A stretch of DNA of 57,025 nt. It comes from UBA1731 sp964567665 (GTDB taxonomy: Bacteria; Verrucomicrobiota; Kiritimatiellia; RFP12; UBA1067). Position numbers and translations under genes: made by a program. The stretch covers positions 1 to 57,025 of the forward strand of contig CAZMNN010000013.1 of the NCBI GenBank assembly GCA_964567665.1, read 5' to 3'. Positions 9,198-17,935 of this stretch are shown piece after piece. Every line of letters begins with the position of its first letter. Positions within the stretch are counted from its first letter, which is position 1. Under the pieces are notes generated by a model that was not told where the DNA came from, did not search any database, and worked only from the letters and a program-made list of their open reading frames with translations.

Positions 9198-11027
9198 TTA
9201 GCCGATGACCGCCAGCACGTCGCCCGTGCCCACCTTGTCCGTCGCCGCCACGCTGAGCGTGACCGTGCCATCGCAGGGGGCCGTGACCGGCGTTTCCATC
9301 TTCATGACGTCCATCACGAGGATTTCATCGCCCTTGGAGACCTTCGTGCCGGAGTTGGCCGTGATGCGGAGCACCGTGCCCGGCACGGGGGCCTTGACTT
9401 CCTGCCCGCCGGCGGGAGCCGCGGCGGCGGCCGGCGCGGCCTTGATGCCGGCTTCGGTCGTGAACGACACTTCCTTGCCGTTGACGACGGCCTTGCCGTC
9501 GCCGACGATCTTGACGCCGTAGGGCTTGCCGCCGATCGTGACGGTCACGCCCTCCGCGTTCGCCGCGCCGCCCGCCTTCGGGGCGTCTTCGGCGAAACGG
9601 CAGCCCATCGGGGCCTTGGACGGATCCTTGAGGAAGAGAATGCCCTTCTCCATGCAGGAAGCCGCGATGAAGACGTTTTCGTCCGTGATGGGCAGCCCCG
9701 CGTCCTTGAGCGCCTTTTCGGCGACGGCGCGACCCTTCTTCGGATCGGCGTCGTTCAGTTCGAGGACGGTCTTCGTCGTGGGCGTGGAGTAGGCCTTCGT
9801 CAGCTCGTTCGACGCCATGAATTCGGCGGCTTTCTTGACGATTTCCGGATCCGGCGGAACGGGCGTCTTGCCGAAGTAGCCCAACACCATCTTGGCGTAG
9901 CCCGGCGCGAACTTCTTGAACTTGCCGAACATGACGTTCTGGATGGCCTGCTGCGCGTAGAACTGCGAGACGGGCGTGACGGACGTGCCGAAGCCGCCGA
10001 GGCGCACGCAGTCGTACATTTCGGCGATCATGTCGTCATACTTGTCCATCATGTTGTTGTCGCGCAGCATCTGCGTGTTCGCCGTGAGGGCGCCGCCCGG
10101 CATCGGGCTCCAGACGATCTGCGGATTGACGTTCATGGCTTCCGGCGGGAGGAAGTACTTCTTCATCGCGTTCTTGAAGCCGTCCTCGGCCTTCTTGATC
10201 TTGTTGATGTCGAAGTCGAACTGGAAGTCGGGATCGCCGTCGAGGCAGTGCCACATCGTGATGATGTCGGGCTGGCAGGTGCCGCCGCTCATCGGGGCCA
10301 TCGAGAGGTCGAGGCCGTCCGCACCGCCCCGGAGGGCCGCGAGGTAGCACGCGACGCCGTTGCCCGCCGTCTCGTGCGAATGGAACTGGATGTGCACCTT
10401 GTCGCCGAGGAGCTTGCGCGCCAGCTTCATCGTGTTGTAGACGGTCGCGGGCGTGGAGGTGCCGGAGGCGTCCTTGAAGCACACGCGGTCGAACGGGATA
10501 CCCGCGTCCATGATCATTTTCAGACGGTCGCGGTAGAACTCCGGCGTGTGCGTGCCCTTGTTGTCGATGCCGGGCGGCAGACCCATCATCGTGACAACGA
10601 CTTCGTGCTTGAGACCCGCATCGTGGATGCACTGGCCGGACCACTTGAGGTTGTTAACGTCGTTGAGCGCGTCGAAGTTGCGGATTGAGCTCATGCCGTG
10701 CTTCTTGAACATCTGCGCATGGAGCTTGATCATGTCGCTCGACTGGCTCTCGAGACCGACCACGTTCACACCACGGGAGAGCGTCTGCAGGTCGGCTTCG
10801 GGCGCCGCCTTGCGGAATGCGTCCATCACGTCGAACGCATCTTCCTGGCAATAGAAGTAGCAGCTCTGGAAACGAGCGCCGCCGCCGGCCTCAAACCAAC
10901 GGACACCAGCCGCATACGCTTCCTCTACGCACGGGAGGAAGTCCTTTGAGAGAACGCGTGCGCCAACCACCGACTGGAAGCCGTCGCGAAACGCGGTGAG
11001 CATATACTTTACTGTTTTCTTTGCCAT
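9198..11027 (-). CDS. oadA: Oxaloacetate decarboxylase alpha subunit (carboxyltransferase with biotinyl domain)
   Basis: Catalyses carboxyl transfer from oxaloacetate (or to pyruvate) onto enzyme-bound biotin. It has 609 residues. The carboxyltransferase domain begins with FRDGFQSV, has the catalytic Lys in CFKDASGT and metal His residues in FHSHETAGN. An Ala/Pro-rich hinge (AAPAAAAAPAGG) leads to the C-terminal biotinyl domain, with the biotin-accepting Lys in VMKME. A pyruvate carboxylase subunit B role cannot be excluded from this protein alone; the adjacent beta and gamma subunits favour the Na+ pump. Biotin needed here may come from the bio genes at 40-42 kb. Confidence 0.93.
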   Translation of the reverse strand: MAKKTVKYMLTAFRDGFQSVVGARVLSKDFLPCVEEAYAAGVRWFEAGGGARFQSCYFYCQEDAFDVMDAFRKAAPEADLQTLSRGVNVVGLESQSSDMIKLHAQMFKKHGMSSIRNFDALNDVNNLKWSGQCIHDAGLKHEVVVTMMGLPPGIDNKGTHTPEFYRDRLKMIMDAGIPFDRVCFKDASGTSTPATVYNTMKLARKLLGDKVHIQFHSHETAGNGVACYLAALRGGADGLDLSMAPMSGGTCQPDIITMWHCLDGDPDFQFDFDINKIKKAEDGFKNAMKKYFLPPEAMNVNPQIVWSPMPGGALTANTQMLRDNNMMDKYDDMIAEMYDCVRLGGFGTSVTPVSQFYAQQAIQNVMFGKFKKFAPGYAKMVLGYFGKTPVPPDPEIVKKAAEFMASNELTKAYSTPTTKTVLELNDADPKKGRAVAEKALKDAGLPITDENVFIAASCMEKGILFLKDPSKAPMGCRFAEDAPKAGGAANAEGVTVTIGGKPYGVKIVGDGKAVVNGKEVSFTTEAGIKAAPAAAAAPAGGQEVKAPVPGTVLRITANSGTKVSKGDEILVMDVMKMETPVTAPCDGTVTLSVAATDKVGTGDVLAVIG

Positions 11028-11080
11028 ATGGCTCTTTCCTTTACTTGTGGACTATTCTGACTTAAAAATAAAACAATTTG

Positions 11081-11122
11081 CGGCGTTGGTCATATGTCCC
11101 ATCATCAAGACAGCCAACGCCG
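11081..11122 (-). terminator. Stem-loop with T-rich tail between oadG and oadA
   Basis: Arms CGGCGTTGG (11081-11089) and CCAACGCCG (11114-11122) form a perfect 9-bp stem with a 24-nt loop. On the minus strand it is followed by a T-rich run (TTGTTTTATTTTT). Lying inside an operon, it is more likely a partial terminator or processing site adjusting subunit ratios than a full stop. Confidence 0.55.
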
Positions 11123-11155
11123 GCAAACCCTCCTGTAAGCTATGCCGCCTTGGCG

Positions 11156-11377
11156 CTAACGCTTGATTGCAACCGCAATGGCAAGCGCAACTGCGGAATC
11201 GTTGTTGGCCGCAACAGGCTTCGGAGCCTTCTTGGGAGCATCCTGCGGGAGAATCGAATCAAACTTGGCGACAAAGGCCGAAGAGTACTTTGTGATGAAA
11301 ATCATCACGATGAGAAACGCATAGACGATGCCCATTCCGGCAATCATCAAAACCAAGCCTTGGCCCAGCAGATCCAT
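11156..11377 (-). CDS. oadG: Oxaloacetate decarboxylase gamma-like small membrane subunit
   Basis: 73 residues, beginning MDLLGQGLVLMIAGMG, with one transmembrane helix (residues ~5-28) and a hydrophilic Ala/Pro/Lys tail, the layout of OadG, which assembles the complex. AAGGAG lies 8 nt before the ATG. It is first in the operon, ahead of oadA and oadB. OadG sequences vary greatly, so the call rests on architecture and context. Confidence 0.82.
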   Translation of the reverse strand: MDLLGQGLVLMIAGMGIVYAFLIVMIFITKYSSAFVAKFDSILPQDAPKKAPKPVAANNDSAVALAIAVAIKR

Positions 11378-11408
11378 TAGTTTTTCTCCTTTTAAAAAAT
11401 TGGCGTAG

Positions 11409-11437
11409 ATTATATCAAAACAGCGCCGCCCTTTCAA
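11409..11437 (-). promoter_or_regulatory. Promoter of the oadG-oadA-oadB operon
   Basis: TTGAAA (11432-11437) and TATAAT (11409-11414) are separated by 17 bp, about 30 bp before oadG. Confidence 0.65.
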
Positions 11438-11491
11438 GCGAAACTGTGCATAAAACATTTTGGAAAATGCAGACGCGGCAACCGAATGGGC

Positions 11492-11552
11492 AAGTGGGCA
11501 GGGGCGGCTGGAAAAGTTGGCCACTTAGTCCGGCAAAGGCGTATGCCCACTT
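11492..11552 (-). repeat. Inverted repeat at the end of the Asp-box gene
   Basis: AAGTGGGCA (11492-11500) and TGCCCACTT (11544-11552) are perfect 9-bp inverted arms 43 bp apart; the second overlaps the stop codon. No T-run follows, so termination is possible but not shown. Confidence 0.4.
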
Positions 11553-13758
11553 ACTTTTCAATCGACACAGAACGGACATTGAGCCGCACCGGCCACCGCG
11601 CTGTGACGAAGCCGCCGCCGCATGTGCCCGCGACAATCCGCTCGGAATCGAACGGATCGAACGCGACGCAGGTGAGCCGCCGCACGTGAAGTCCCTCGTT
11701 CGCGGCCGTCCACGTCGCGCCGCCGTCCGAGCTGACGAATACGCCGTGTCCGCCGGCGAAGTCGTGGTAGGGGTTGTCCATCGTCGCAAGTACGAGGCGC
11801 GACGGATTGCGCGGATCGGCAGCGACCGCGAAGGCCAGCGGCTCGGTCGACAGTCGCGTCCATGCGCCTGTCGCCGGATCGTATCGCCAAAGTCCACGCT
11901 GCGTACGGTCGCCGACACGACCACAGCAGACGAGGACGCGCCCGCGTGCGTCGCACGCAATCCCGCCCTCGCAGTCCGTCACGAAGCCCAGCGGCGAAAA
12001 CGTCTTCCAGTCCGCCGTCGCGAAGATTCCCTTTCGGTTGCGTACGTAAAACCGTCCTGACCGTGTCGGATCGGCGACAAATGCACCCGCCATCCCCTCC
12101 GCCACCTCGTGCCGCCACGTTTCGCCGCCGTCTATCGTGCGGTAAATTCCGTCGCCGAAAACGGCGAACGCACGCCGACCGTCGTCCGGGTCAGTCCAGA
12201 CGTCGCCGTAGCTGCCGTCGGCGAACGCGGGCAGCCCTGCCGCCGCGCCATGACGTGAACGCCAGGTCGCGCCACCGTCGCGGCTGACGAGAACGCCGCA
12301 GTTCGCGCCGCGCTGGCCCGACGTGACGTAGATCGTACCGTCCTTCGCAAAGGCCGCACCAACTCCGCCATTCCAGGGCGCGACGCCGCCACGGGCATAT
12401 CGCCACGTCTTCAGCCCGTCGTCGGAGATCCACGCACGTGCGGCATCCATCGCCTGGACAATCGCCTGCCCCTTGCGATAGGGATTGAAGACGACGTTTT
12501 GCGAACACCAGCCGTTCCAGCCACGCCCGCGCCAGTTGTCGGGACGTTTCTCCGGATCGGGCTGGTACGCCGTCATGTCCGTCCACGTCACACCGCCGTC
12601 CGTCGTCCGGATGACGTACTCGGAGTTCCAGGCATAGGCGACGTCCGCTTCCGTCGGCGATGCGGCGATGCGGCAACTCGGCCCAGCGAAGCAGGCCGTG
12701 CGAAGCGTCCAACGCGCACAGGCGCGTCGCCATGAAGACCCACCGTCGGCGCTCGTCCAGACGGATGACGCACGCCACCCCAAGTCGCTTACGTAAAGCC
12801 GATAGGGTGGAACAGGCGAGACTTCGATCGCACCAAATCGCGTAACACAATTCGGATGCGTATCGGACAATTTGTCGATGCCCGCGTCCGAGGGGCGAAA
12901 TGTGCGTCCCCGGTCGTTGCTGCGCCATATTCCGCCGGGAGTCCGCACACCGTCCGCCCCCGGTTCGCCCGGCGCGACAACGGCCCAAGCGACATTCGGA
13001 TCGGCCGGGTGGGTCGTGACGTCCGCCAACGGGCCGGGGAGTCCGCTGACCTTGCACCGCCGCCAGGTGCGACCACCGTCTGAAGACGAGAACCAACCCG
13101 CACCCTCCGCGAAGAGATGCGCCCACGGCCTTTTTCCTGCGCCCCACCAGGCCTTGACGATATTTGCGCCCGTGACGGCGCTTGTCGTGAAGCCCTCCGC
13201 CGTCACCGTACCGAGCCGCCGCCAATCGTCGCCGCCGTTCTCGCTCAGCCATACGGCACCCATCGTTGCACAGCGTCCCCAGCGGCGCGAACTGCCGCCG
13301 AAGGCCAGCAGCCGCGTAGGCCGCGCCGGATCAACGAGCACCTTTTCGATCATCGCCGTATACTTCCAGGGACAGGGTTCAGGCATCCCTCGCCGACGGC
13401 CCTGCCAAGTGCGGCCTCCGTCACGGCTGACGAACGGGCCCATGCACGATCCGATCCACAGCTCGTCCGCCCGCTTCGGGTGGAACGTCGGCGTCGCCAT
13501 TTCGTATGAAGGAAGCGCAAGACCTGGAGTCCAGCTCTCGCCGCCGTCAAACGAGACGGCCGTACCCAGCATATCGCCGCCGGAGATGACATGACGCGGA
13601 TCATGCGGCGAAACGGCAACCGAGACGATTGCACCACCGCAACCTGGCTCATACAGGGGCTGCCAGCGGAACGGGGAAGCCGATGCTTCATCGGAAGCAC
13701 CAGACACTTGCGCAGTCAGCACAATAATGGCAGCGACAGAAAAGAATCGTGTCAGCAT
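11551..13758 (-). CDS. Secreted Asp-box (BNR) beta-propeller protein, GH74/sialidase-like fold
   Basis: 735 residues with a signal peptide (MLTRFFSVAAIIVLTAQVSGA); GGAG lies 7 nt upstream of the ATG. About ten Asp-box motifs S-x-D-G-G-x-T-W recur through the protein (VSFDGGESW, VSRDGGRTW, SSSDGGRTW, TSADGGSSW, RTTDGGVTW, RTIDGGETW, VSSDGGATW), indicating one or two seven-bladed propellers. Such folds occur in sialidases, GH74 xyloglucanases and non-catalytic sorting proteins; no sialidase FRIP or Arg triad is evident to me. The gene starts 16 bp after the BspA-like gene stops, so the two are co-transcribed. The fold is confident; activity is unknown. Confidence 0.8.
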   Translation of the reverse strand: MLTRFFSVAAIIVLTAQVSGASDEASASPFRWQPLYEPGCGGAIVSVAVSPHDPRHVISGGDMLGTAVSFDGGESWTPGLALPSYEMATPTFHPKRADELWIGSCMGPFVSRDGGRTWQGRRRGMPEPCPWKYTAMIEKVLVDPARPTRLLAFGGSSRRWGRCATMGAVWLSENGGDDWRRLGTVTAEGFTTSAVTGANIVKAWWGAGKRPWAHLFAEGAGWFSSSDGGRTWRRCKVSGLPGPLADVTTHPADPNVAWAVVAPGEPGADGVRTPGGIWRSNDRGRTFRPSDAGIDKLSDTHPNCVTRFGAIEVSPVPPYRLYVSDLGWRASSVWTSADGGSSWRRACARWTLRTACFAGPSCRIAASPTEADVAYAWNSEYVIRTTDGGVTWTDMTAYQPDPEKRPDNWRGRGWNGWCSQNVVFNPYRKGQAIVQAMDAARAWISDDGLKTWRYARGGVAPWNGGVGAAFAKDGTIYVTSGQRGANCGVLVSRDGGATWRSRHGAAAGLPAFADGSYGDVWTDPDDGRRAFAVFGDGIYRTIDGGETWRHEVAEGMAGAFVADPTRSGRFYVRNRKGIFATADWKTFSPLGFVTDCEGGIACDARGRVLVCCGRVGDRTQRGLWRYDPATGAWTRLSTEPLAFAVAADPRNPSRLVLATMDNPYHDFAGGHGVFVSSDGGATWTAANEGLHVRRLTCVAFDPFDSERIVAGTCGGGFVTARWPVRLNVRSVSIEK

Positions 13759-13774
13759 GGTCGGTCTCCAAATG

Positions 13775-16327
13775 TCACCGGATGATGAACTGGAAGCCTG
13801 CCAAATAATCAAGGCCAGGCCTCTGCATCAACCATGCGACGCGATGACCATCCAGAGTCTGGTAGACGCCGACAACGCGATGGCCTGTCCGCCGACTGAC
13901 CGTCTGCGCAGCCTGCCGCTCTGCACTTTCAATCGGGCGGCAATGCGTCTGCCACGACCGCTTCAGCATTGGTGCGTATATCTTGACAGGCTTCGTGCCG
14001 TCGGCGGCAACCGAACGCAGGGCGAGAATGCAGTCCAGCACCTCGGCAGACGGTGCTGCCCCCGCAAACCATACCTCTTCCAACGGAAGCGGTATGTCCG
14101 ATGCCGCCAAAAACGTGTCCGACTGAGCCGTGAACGCAGCGCTCGCACCGAAGTAGAGCCGCTTCAAGGCCGCCGTGTTTCCGGCAAAAATCTGACTTCC
14201 AAGCGTTTTAAGCGTACCATTCGTACCCAACGCGGCTGCCGTGAGATTCTTCCAACCCTTGAATGCGAAATTGCCCGCTACATTGAGATTAGGAAGAATC
14301 AATACGCCTTCCGGTCCCGGTCCCACAATGGAAAAACCATTTTCATAGATGTTCGTCAGGCTCGTCAAATTCCACATCGAGAGATCTGTTTTGCTGAACG
14401 TCACATTACTGAAATCAGCTCCCGTTTTGCCAATCTCTCCCAACAACGGCGCATCAAAGACCATGTTCGCCACGCCCGCACGGAACATATAGCCCCACTC
14501 GCCAAACTTCGTGAGGTTCGGACACTTGAAGGATACACGCGAAAGAAATTGCCCGTTGTTGAATATCTGCCCGCCAAAGGTTGCAAGCGTAGTCGGTGCA
14601 TCAAACGAGGTGATCGAAAAGTCCCTAAACGCCGAAAAGTCGATTTCCACTATGGTCCAGAGTGCATCTGCCGAGCCAACCATTCCTTTCGTGTAAACAT
14701 ACCCCATCAAATTCAGTTCGCTCTTCCGCGCTGTCTCCACCACATTCGTCGTTTGGGCAATCCTCAATTTGCGCGCCTCAACGTTCATTGGTTCGGCGTT
14801 TAGCGTCCAGACACCGTCCGACAGGGTCTTGGACTCCGCATCGTATTCCCACACACATGAAAAGACCGCAGTGAAGACAGAAGGGCTGCGCCCCACGCGG
14901 AACGTAAACGACGCTTCTGTCGGTGTCGTGCCATCAGGCAACGCGCCCTCCCAGGAGATGCGCATCGTCGGCAGTGCGGGCATCGCCGTCACGGTCACTT
15001 CCGTGCCACACATCAATTCCGTGCCCGATGCGATTGGCACACCATTGGTCGTAATCGTCACTGAACCTGCGGACGAGTCGGCGTCTCGTACCATTGCCGT
15101 CACAGTCGTGCGTGGGCAAAGCCACGCCACACGCATGCCATCCGCCCGCACATAGACGCCGATGACGTCTCTACCCGTCGCCCGAGCGGCCGCCTCCTCC
15201 GCCTCGTCCGCAAACGGGCGGCAAAGCATCTGCCATGTCACATCATCCATCGGCGCAGAAATTACGACGGGCTTCGTGCCGTTTTCGCCCGGCACCTGAA
15301 GTGCTAGGATACGGTCTATCGTCTCGACCGACGGCGCATGGCTCGCAAAACAGATCTCCTCAAGCGGAAGAGGCATACCGTCAGGCCATGCATCGACCTT
15401 TCCCGGCAACTCCGCATAAAAGGCCTGCTCGTGGACAGAAAAATTCCAGCTCTTGCCGAAGTCGATCTTCTTTGGCCCTACGGCAAGTCCGCTCTTTGCG
15501 TCCGGATTCCAGAAAAGCGTCTTGCCGAGAGACTTCAGCGTTCCCTGTGTGCCAAGCGCAACGGACGATACACGCGTCCAGCAGTTAAATGCGCCATCGC
15601 CGACCTCCTCGACGTTCGGGAGGAGAAGGTCGCCCGTCGGCCCGCCAGAACAACTCTTGTTGCCACCCGCCTGCAAGGCTCCATCTCCGACACTCTTCAC
15701 ATCAGTCAAATCCCATGTCGAAAGATCTGTCTCCGAGAAGGTCGCATGGGACAAGGAACCCTTGGCCTCGTCGGGGGTCGTGCCGATCTTCTCCACTTTC
15801 GGGAAATTGAGGACAAGGCGAGAAAGACTCGCGTGCGTAAAGTCCCACCCCCAATTACAAAACGCGCCCACCAGCTCAGGACAGTTGAAGACAGCCTCCG
15901 TCAGCCCTTTCGTGTTGTTAAATGTCTGATAGCCATACTTCGTGAGCGTCAACGGCGCAATGAACTCCGTCACGAGCCCTTCTGGTGCATCGGCAAACGC
16001 CTTTTCCTTCACCTCAGTGATTTTCCAGAGCGCAGACTCGTCACCCACCTGCCCTTTGGTATAAACCGCACCCGTGAGATCCATCCTCATCGTCGATGGG
16101 GTTGCAATCTCGACGGGGAATGCCCACGGACTGTTTGTTCGTCCATCCGACCGTTCGTCGGCATCAAGCCCTATCCGAAGGCACTTTCCGCCCAAGTCCT
16201 TCGCCATCAGTGTCCACGTGCCATCCGAAATGGTCTGCGCAGACGCATCAAACTCCCACGGCAGCGCATCGGCCAGAACCACGAAAGTACCGGTCAGCAA
16301 GGACAATCCAGCAATGAGTTTTCTCAT
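13775..16327 (-). CDS. Secreted BspA-type leucine-rich-repeat protein with internal duplication
   Basis: 850 residues with a signal peptide (MRKLIAGLSLLTGTFVVLA). The protein is two related halves: each opens with W-E-(F/Y)-D-A-x-x-x-T-(I/L)-S-D-G-x-W-T-L and closes with C-R-P...VGVY...DG..VAWL. Between them are BspA/LRR_5-like units (FNNTKGLTEAVFNCPELVG, FNNGQFLSRVSFKCPNLTKF). A beta-sandwich-like segment (TVTAMVRDADSSAGSVTITTNG) separates the halves. Such proteins are usually surface-exposed and bind host or polymer ligands. It is first in a two-gene operon with the Asp-box propeller. The function is not known. Confidence 0.8.
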   Translation of the reverse strand: MRKLIAGLSLLTGTFVVLADALPWEFDASAQTISDGTWTLMAKDLGGKCLRIGLDADERSDGRTNSPWAFPVEIATPSTMRMDLTGAVYTKGQVGDESALWKITEVKEKAFADAPEGLVTEFIAPLTLTKYGYQTFNNTKGLTEAVFNCPELVGAFCNWGWDFTHASLSRLVLNFPKVEKIGTTPDEAKGSLSHATFSETDLSTWDLTDVKSVGDGALQAGGNKSCSGGPTGDLLLPNVEEVGDGAFNCWTRVSSVALGTQGTLKSLGKTLFWNPDAKSGLAVGPKKIDFGKSWNFSVHEQAFYAELPGKVDAWPDGMPLPLEEICFASHAPSVETIDRILALQVPGENGTKPVVISAPMDDVTWQMLCRPFADEAEEAAARATGRDVIGVYVRADGMRVAWLCPRTTVTAMVRDADSSAGSVTITTNGVPIASGTELMCGTEVTVTAMPALPTMRISWEGALPDGTTPTEASFTFRVGRSPSVFTAVFSCVWEYDAESKTLSDGVWTLNAEPMNVEARKLRIAQTTNVVETARKSELNLMGYVYTKGMVGSADALWTIVEIDFSAFRDFSITSFDAPTTLATFGGQIFNNGQFLSRVSFKCPNLTKFGEWGYMFRAGVANMVFDAPLLGEIGKTGADFSNVTFSKTDLSMWNLTSLTNIYENGFSIVGPGPEGVLILPNLNVAGNFAFKGWKNLTAAALGTNGTLKTLGSQIFAGNTAALKRLYFGASAAFTAQSDTFLAASDIPLPLEEVWFAGAAPSAEVLDCILALRSVAADGTKPVKIYAPMLKRSWQTHCRPIESAERQAAQTVSRRTGHRVVGVYQTLDGHRVAWLMQRPGLDYLAGFQFIIR

Positions 16328-16489
16328 GTTCTTCGTCCATTCTTCTCTGTGCTTCCAGTGACAAAATCCCATGCCCACGCTAAAGGCGTTCGGCGGCGAC
16401 CGCAAAGCGTGGTGACAATGAGCGACCTGCCGAACCGGCGTGGGCCTGGAAAATCGCTCGTCGTAGTCGCTATCGATCTCATGAGTGCG

Positions 16490-16500
16490 ATTATACCACA
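16490..16500 (-). promoter_or_regulatory. Extended -10 upstream of the BspA-like gene
   Basis: TGTGGTATAAT read on the minus strand, with TATAAT at 16490-16495. No clear -35 is seen, and the element sits just past the rluA-like stop codon. The implied untranslated leader is about 155 nt. Confidence 0.55.
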
Positions 16501-16516
16501 GATACTACGCTGAACG

Positions 16517-17212
16517 TCAGCATCTGCTGCGCACATATACGATATCCGTCGGCGGCGGAACGGCGAACTCCACCATCCTGCCGGAAGACGGATGGCGGAA
16601 TGAAAGCATCACGGCGTGGAGCAGCGGACGCTTCGGACGCGGCGCAACATTCCCGTCCCTGACGGCATCTCCATAAAGCGAATCGCCGACAATCGGATGC
16701 CCAAGGTGCGCTGAATGCACACGGATCTGGTGTGTGCGCCCGGTCTCAATCCCGAACTCCACAAGGGCAAGCGCACCATGGCGCGAAAGCACCGTCCATC
16801 GTGTGACAGCAGGCCGTCCGTCACGATCCACGACCGCCATGCGTTTTGCGTCGAACGGCTTTCGCCCGATCAGAGTGCGAAGCGTTCCGGACTGCGGCTT
16901 GGGTGCGCCGTGCAGCACCGCAAGATATGTCTTGCGCACGTCCCCATGGCTCTCGAACCCGCGACGAAGCGACAGGTACGCCTTTTGCGTACGGGCGAAC
17001 ACCATGACACCGCTCGTCTCGCGATCGAGCCTGTGCACCACGCCGGGACGCTCCACGCTGCCTACGCCAGCCATCTCCGGATATCGCGCCAGCAGCAGAT
17101 CGCACAAAGTCCCGTCCGGATATCCGGGAGCGCGATGGACAATCAACCCGGCCGGTTTGTTGACGACGATGATATCGCCGTCTTCATGGATCACTTCTAC
17201 CGCTTCGGACAT
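16517..17212 (-). CDS. RluA-family 23S/tRNA pseudouridine synthase
   Basis: 231 residues, without the S4 domain of RluC or RluD. The catalytic Asp is in HRLDRETSG; NKPAGLIVH, GRTHQIRVH and LLHAVMLSF are further family motifs. Its ATG directly abuts the TGA of the upstream FTR-like gene, so the pair is translationally coupled. Which uridine it modifies cannot be read from the sequence. Confidence 0.92.
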   Translation of the reverse strand: MSEAVEVIHEDGDIIVVNKPAGLIVHRAPGYPDGTLCDLLLARYPEMAGVGSVERPGVVHRLDRETSGVMVFARTQKAYLSLRRGFESHGDVRKTYLAVLHGAPKPQSGTLRTLIGRKPFDAKRMAVVDRDGRPAVTRWTVLSRHGALALVEFGIETGRTHQIRVHSAHLGHPIVGDSLYGDAVRDGNVAPRPKRPLLHAVMLSFRHPSSGRMVEFAVPPPTDIVYVRSRC

Positions 17213-17410
17213 TCAGAGGCTCTTGTGATACAGCATACAATGGCAGAATCCCTCGAATTCCGGATCCTTGATCTGGTCGCGGAACTCCCGGCACATGCAC
17301 TTCGTGTCTTCAGTGCGCTGTAGACGGCACGGACAGTAGCCGCCTGTACGCTTCAGGCCATCCTGAACCGTCTTTACGACATCCTTGTCCGGATTCAGCG
17401 TTATCTTCAT
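17213..17410 (-). CDS. Small ferredoxin-thioredoxin reductase catalytic-chain-like protein
   Basis: 65 residues with three Cys pairs, C-P-C-R, C-M-C-R-E-F and C-H-C, the order that in FTR catalytic chains binds a 4Fe-4S cluster next to a redox disulfide. Spacing here is CPC-x9-CMC-x15-CHC, unlike the plant CPC-x16-CPC-x8-CHC. There is no variable-chain gene nearby. It probably receives electrons from a ferredoxin or similar donor and reduces a thioredoxin-like partner; that is family inference. It sits directly before the pseudouridine synthase gene, with no obvious functional link. Confidence 0.8.
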   Translation of the reverse strand: MKITLNPDKDVVKTVQDGLKRTGGYCPCRLQRTEDTKCMCREFRDQIKDPEFEGFCHCMLYHKSL

Positions 17411-17419
17411 GACACCCCC

Positions 17420-17851
17420 CTACCTGCTCGATCCCCTGATGCGGCCGCTCGAATCGCGGTATGTCGTCTTGCCGTTGCGGTCGACGGTCTTCGTCCCCTG
17501 TACACGCCCCATCGAATCGCGGTATGTCGTCTTGCCGTTGCGATCGGTGGTCTTCGTCCCCTGTACACGCCCCATCGCATCACGGTACGTTGTCTTGCCG
17601 TTGCGGTCGGTGGTCTTCGTACCCTGCACACGCCCCATTGCATCGCGGTATGTCGTCTTGCCGTTGCGGTCGGTGGTCATCGTTCCCTGCACACGGCCCA
17701 TCGCGTCACGGTACGTCGTCTTGCCGTTGCGGTCAGTGGTCATTGTTCCCTGCACACGGCCTGACGCATCACGGTACGTCGTCTTGTCATTTGCATGGCA
17801 CACGGCAACCGCCGCGCATACAGCGAGACACATTGCGATTCTGTTCATCAC
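17420..17851 (-). CDS. Secreted protein made of 21-residue tandem repeats
   Basis: 143 residues: a signal peptide (MMNRIAMCLAVCAAVAVCHA), then six copies of a 21-residue unit with consensus N-G-K-T-T-Y-R-D-A-M-G-R-V-Q-G-T-x-T-T-D-R; the last copy is shortened and ends SSGRIRGSSR. Each unit is basic and Gly/Thr/Tyr-rich, suggesting short beta-hairpins reminiscent of YD-type repeats. The copies are nearly identical at DNA level, so copy number may vary among strains. No enzymatic motif is seen and I do not recognise a named family. Confidence 0.75.
   Translation of the reverse strand: MMNRIAMCLAVCAAVAVCHANDKTTYRDASGRVQGTMTTDRNGKTTYRDAMGRVQGTMTTDRNGKTTYRDAMGRVQGTKTTDRNGKTTYRDAMGRVQGTKTTDRNGKTTYRDSMGRVQGTKTVDRNGKTTYRDSSGRIRGSSR
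17456..17790. repeat. 63-bp tandem repeats inside the secreted repeat gene
   Basis: The landmark GTCGTCTTGCCGTTGCGGTC recurs with exact 63-bp spacing (anchors near 17461, 17524, 17587, 17650, 17713 and 17776), about 5.5 units with a few substitutions per unit. The period is a multiple of three, so gain or loss of units keeps the frame. Confidence 0.9.
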
Positions 17852-17935
17852 AAACCTCCTTCTTCATTGCCGAAACGGCTTTTGCACAACAACCCGTATA
17901 TTACCATATTCCCCGGTTCGGCGGCACACTGCCGT

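Noticed and set aside
7491..10688. A 1065-codon plus-strand open frame
   Set aside because: It is the antisense shadow of oadB and oadA, rich in His, Arg and Asp as reverse complements of GC-rich genes usually are, and has no domain signature.
17420..17851. The 63-bp repeats as a CRISPR array
   Set aside because: Units are contiguous with no spacers and encode in-frame protein repeats; no cas genes are nearby.
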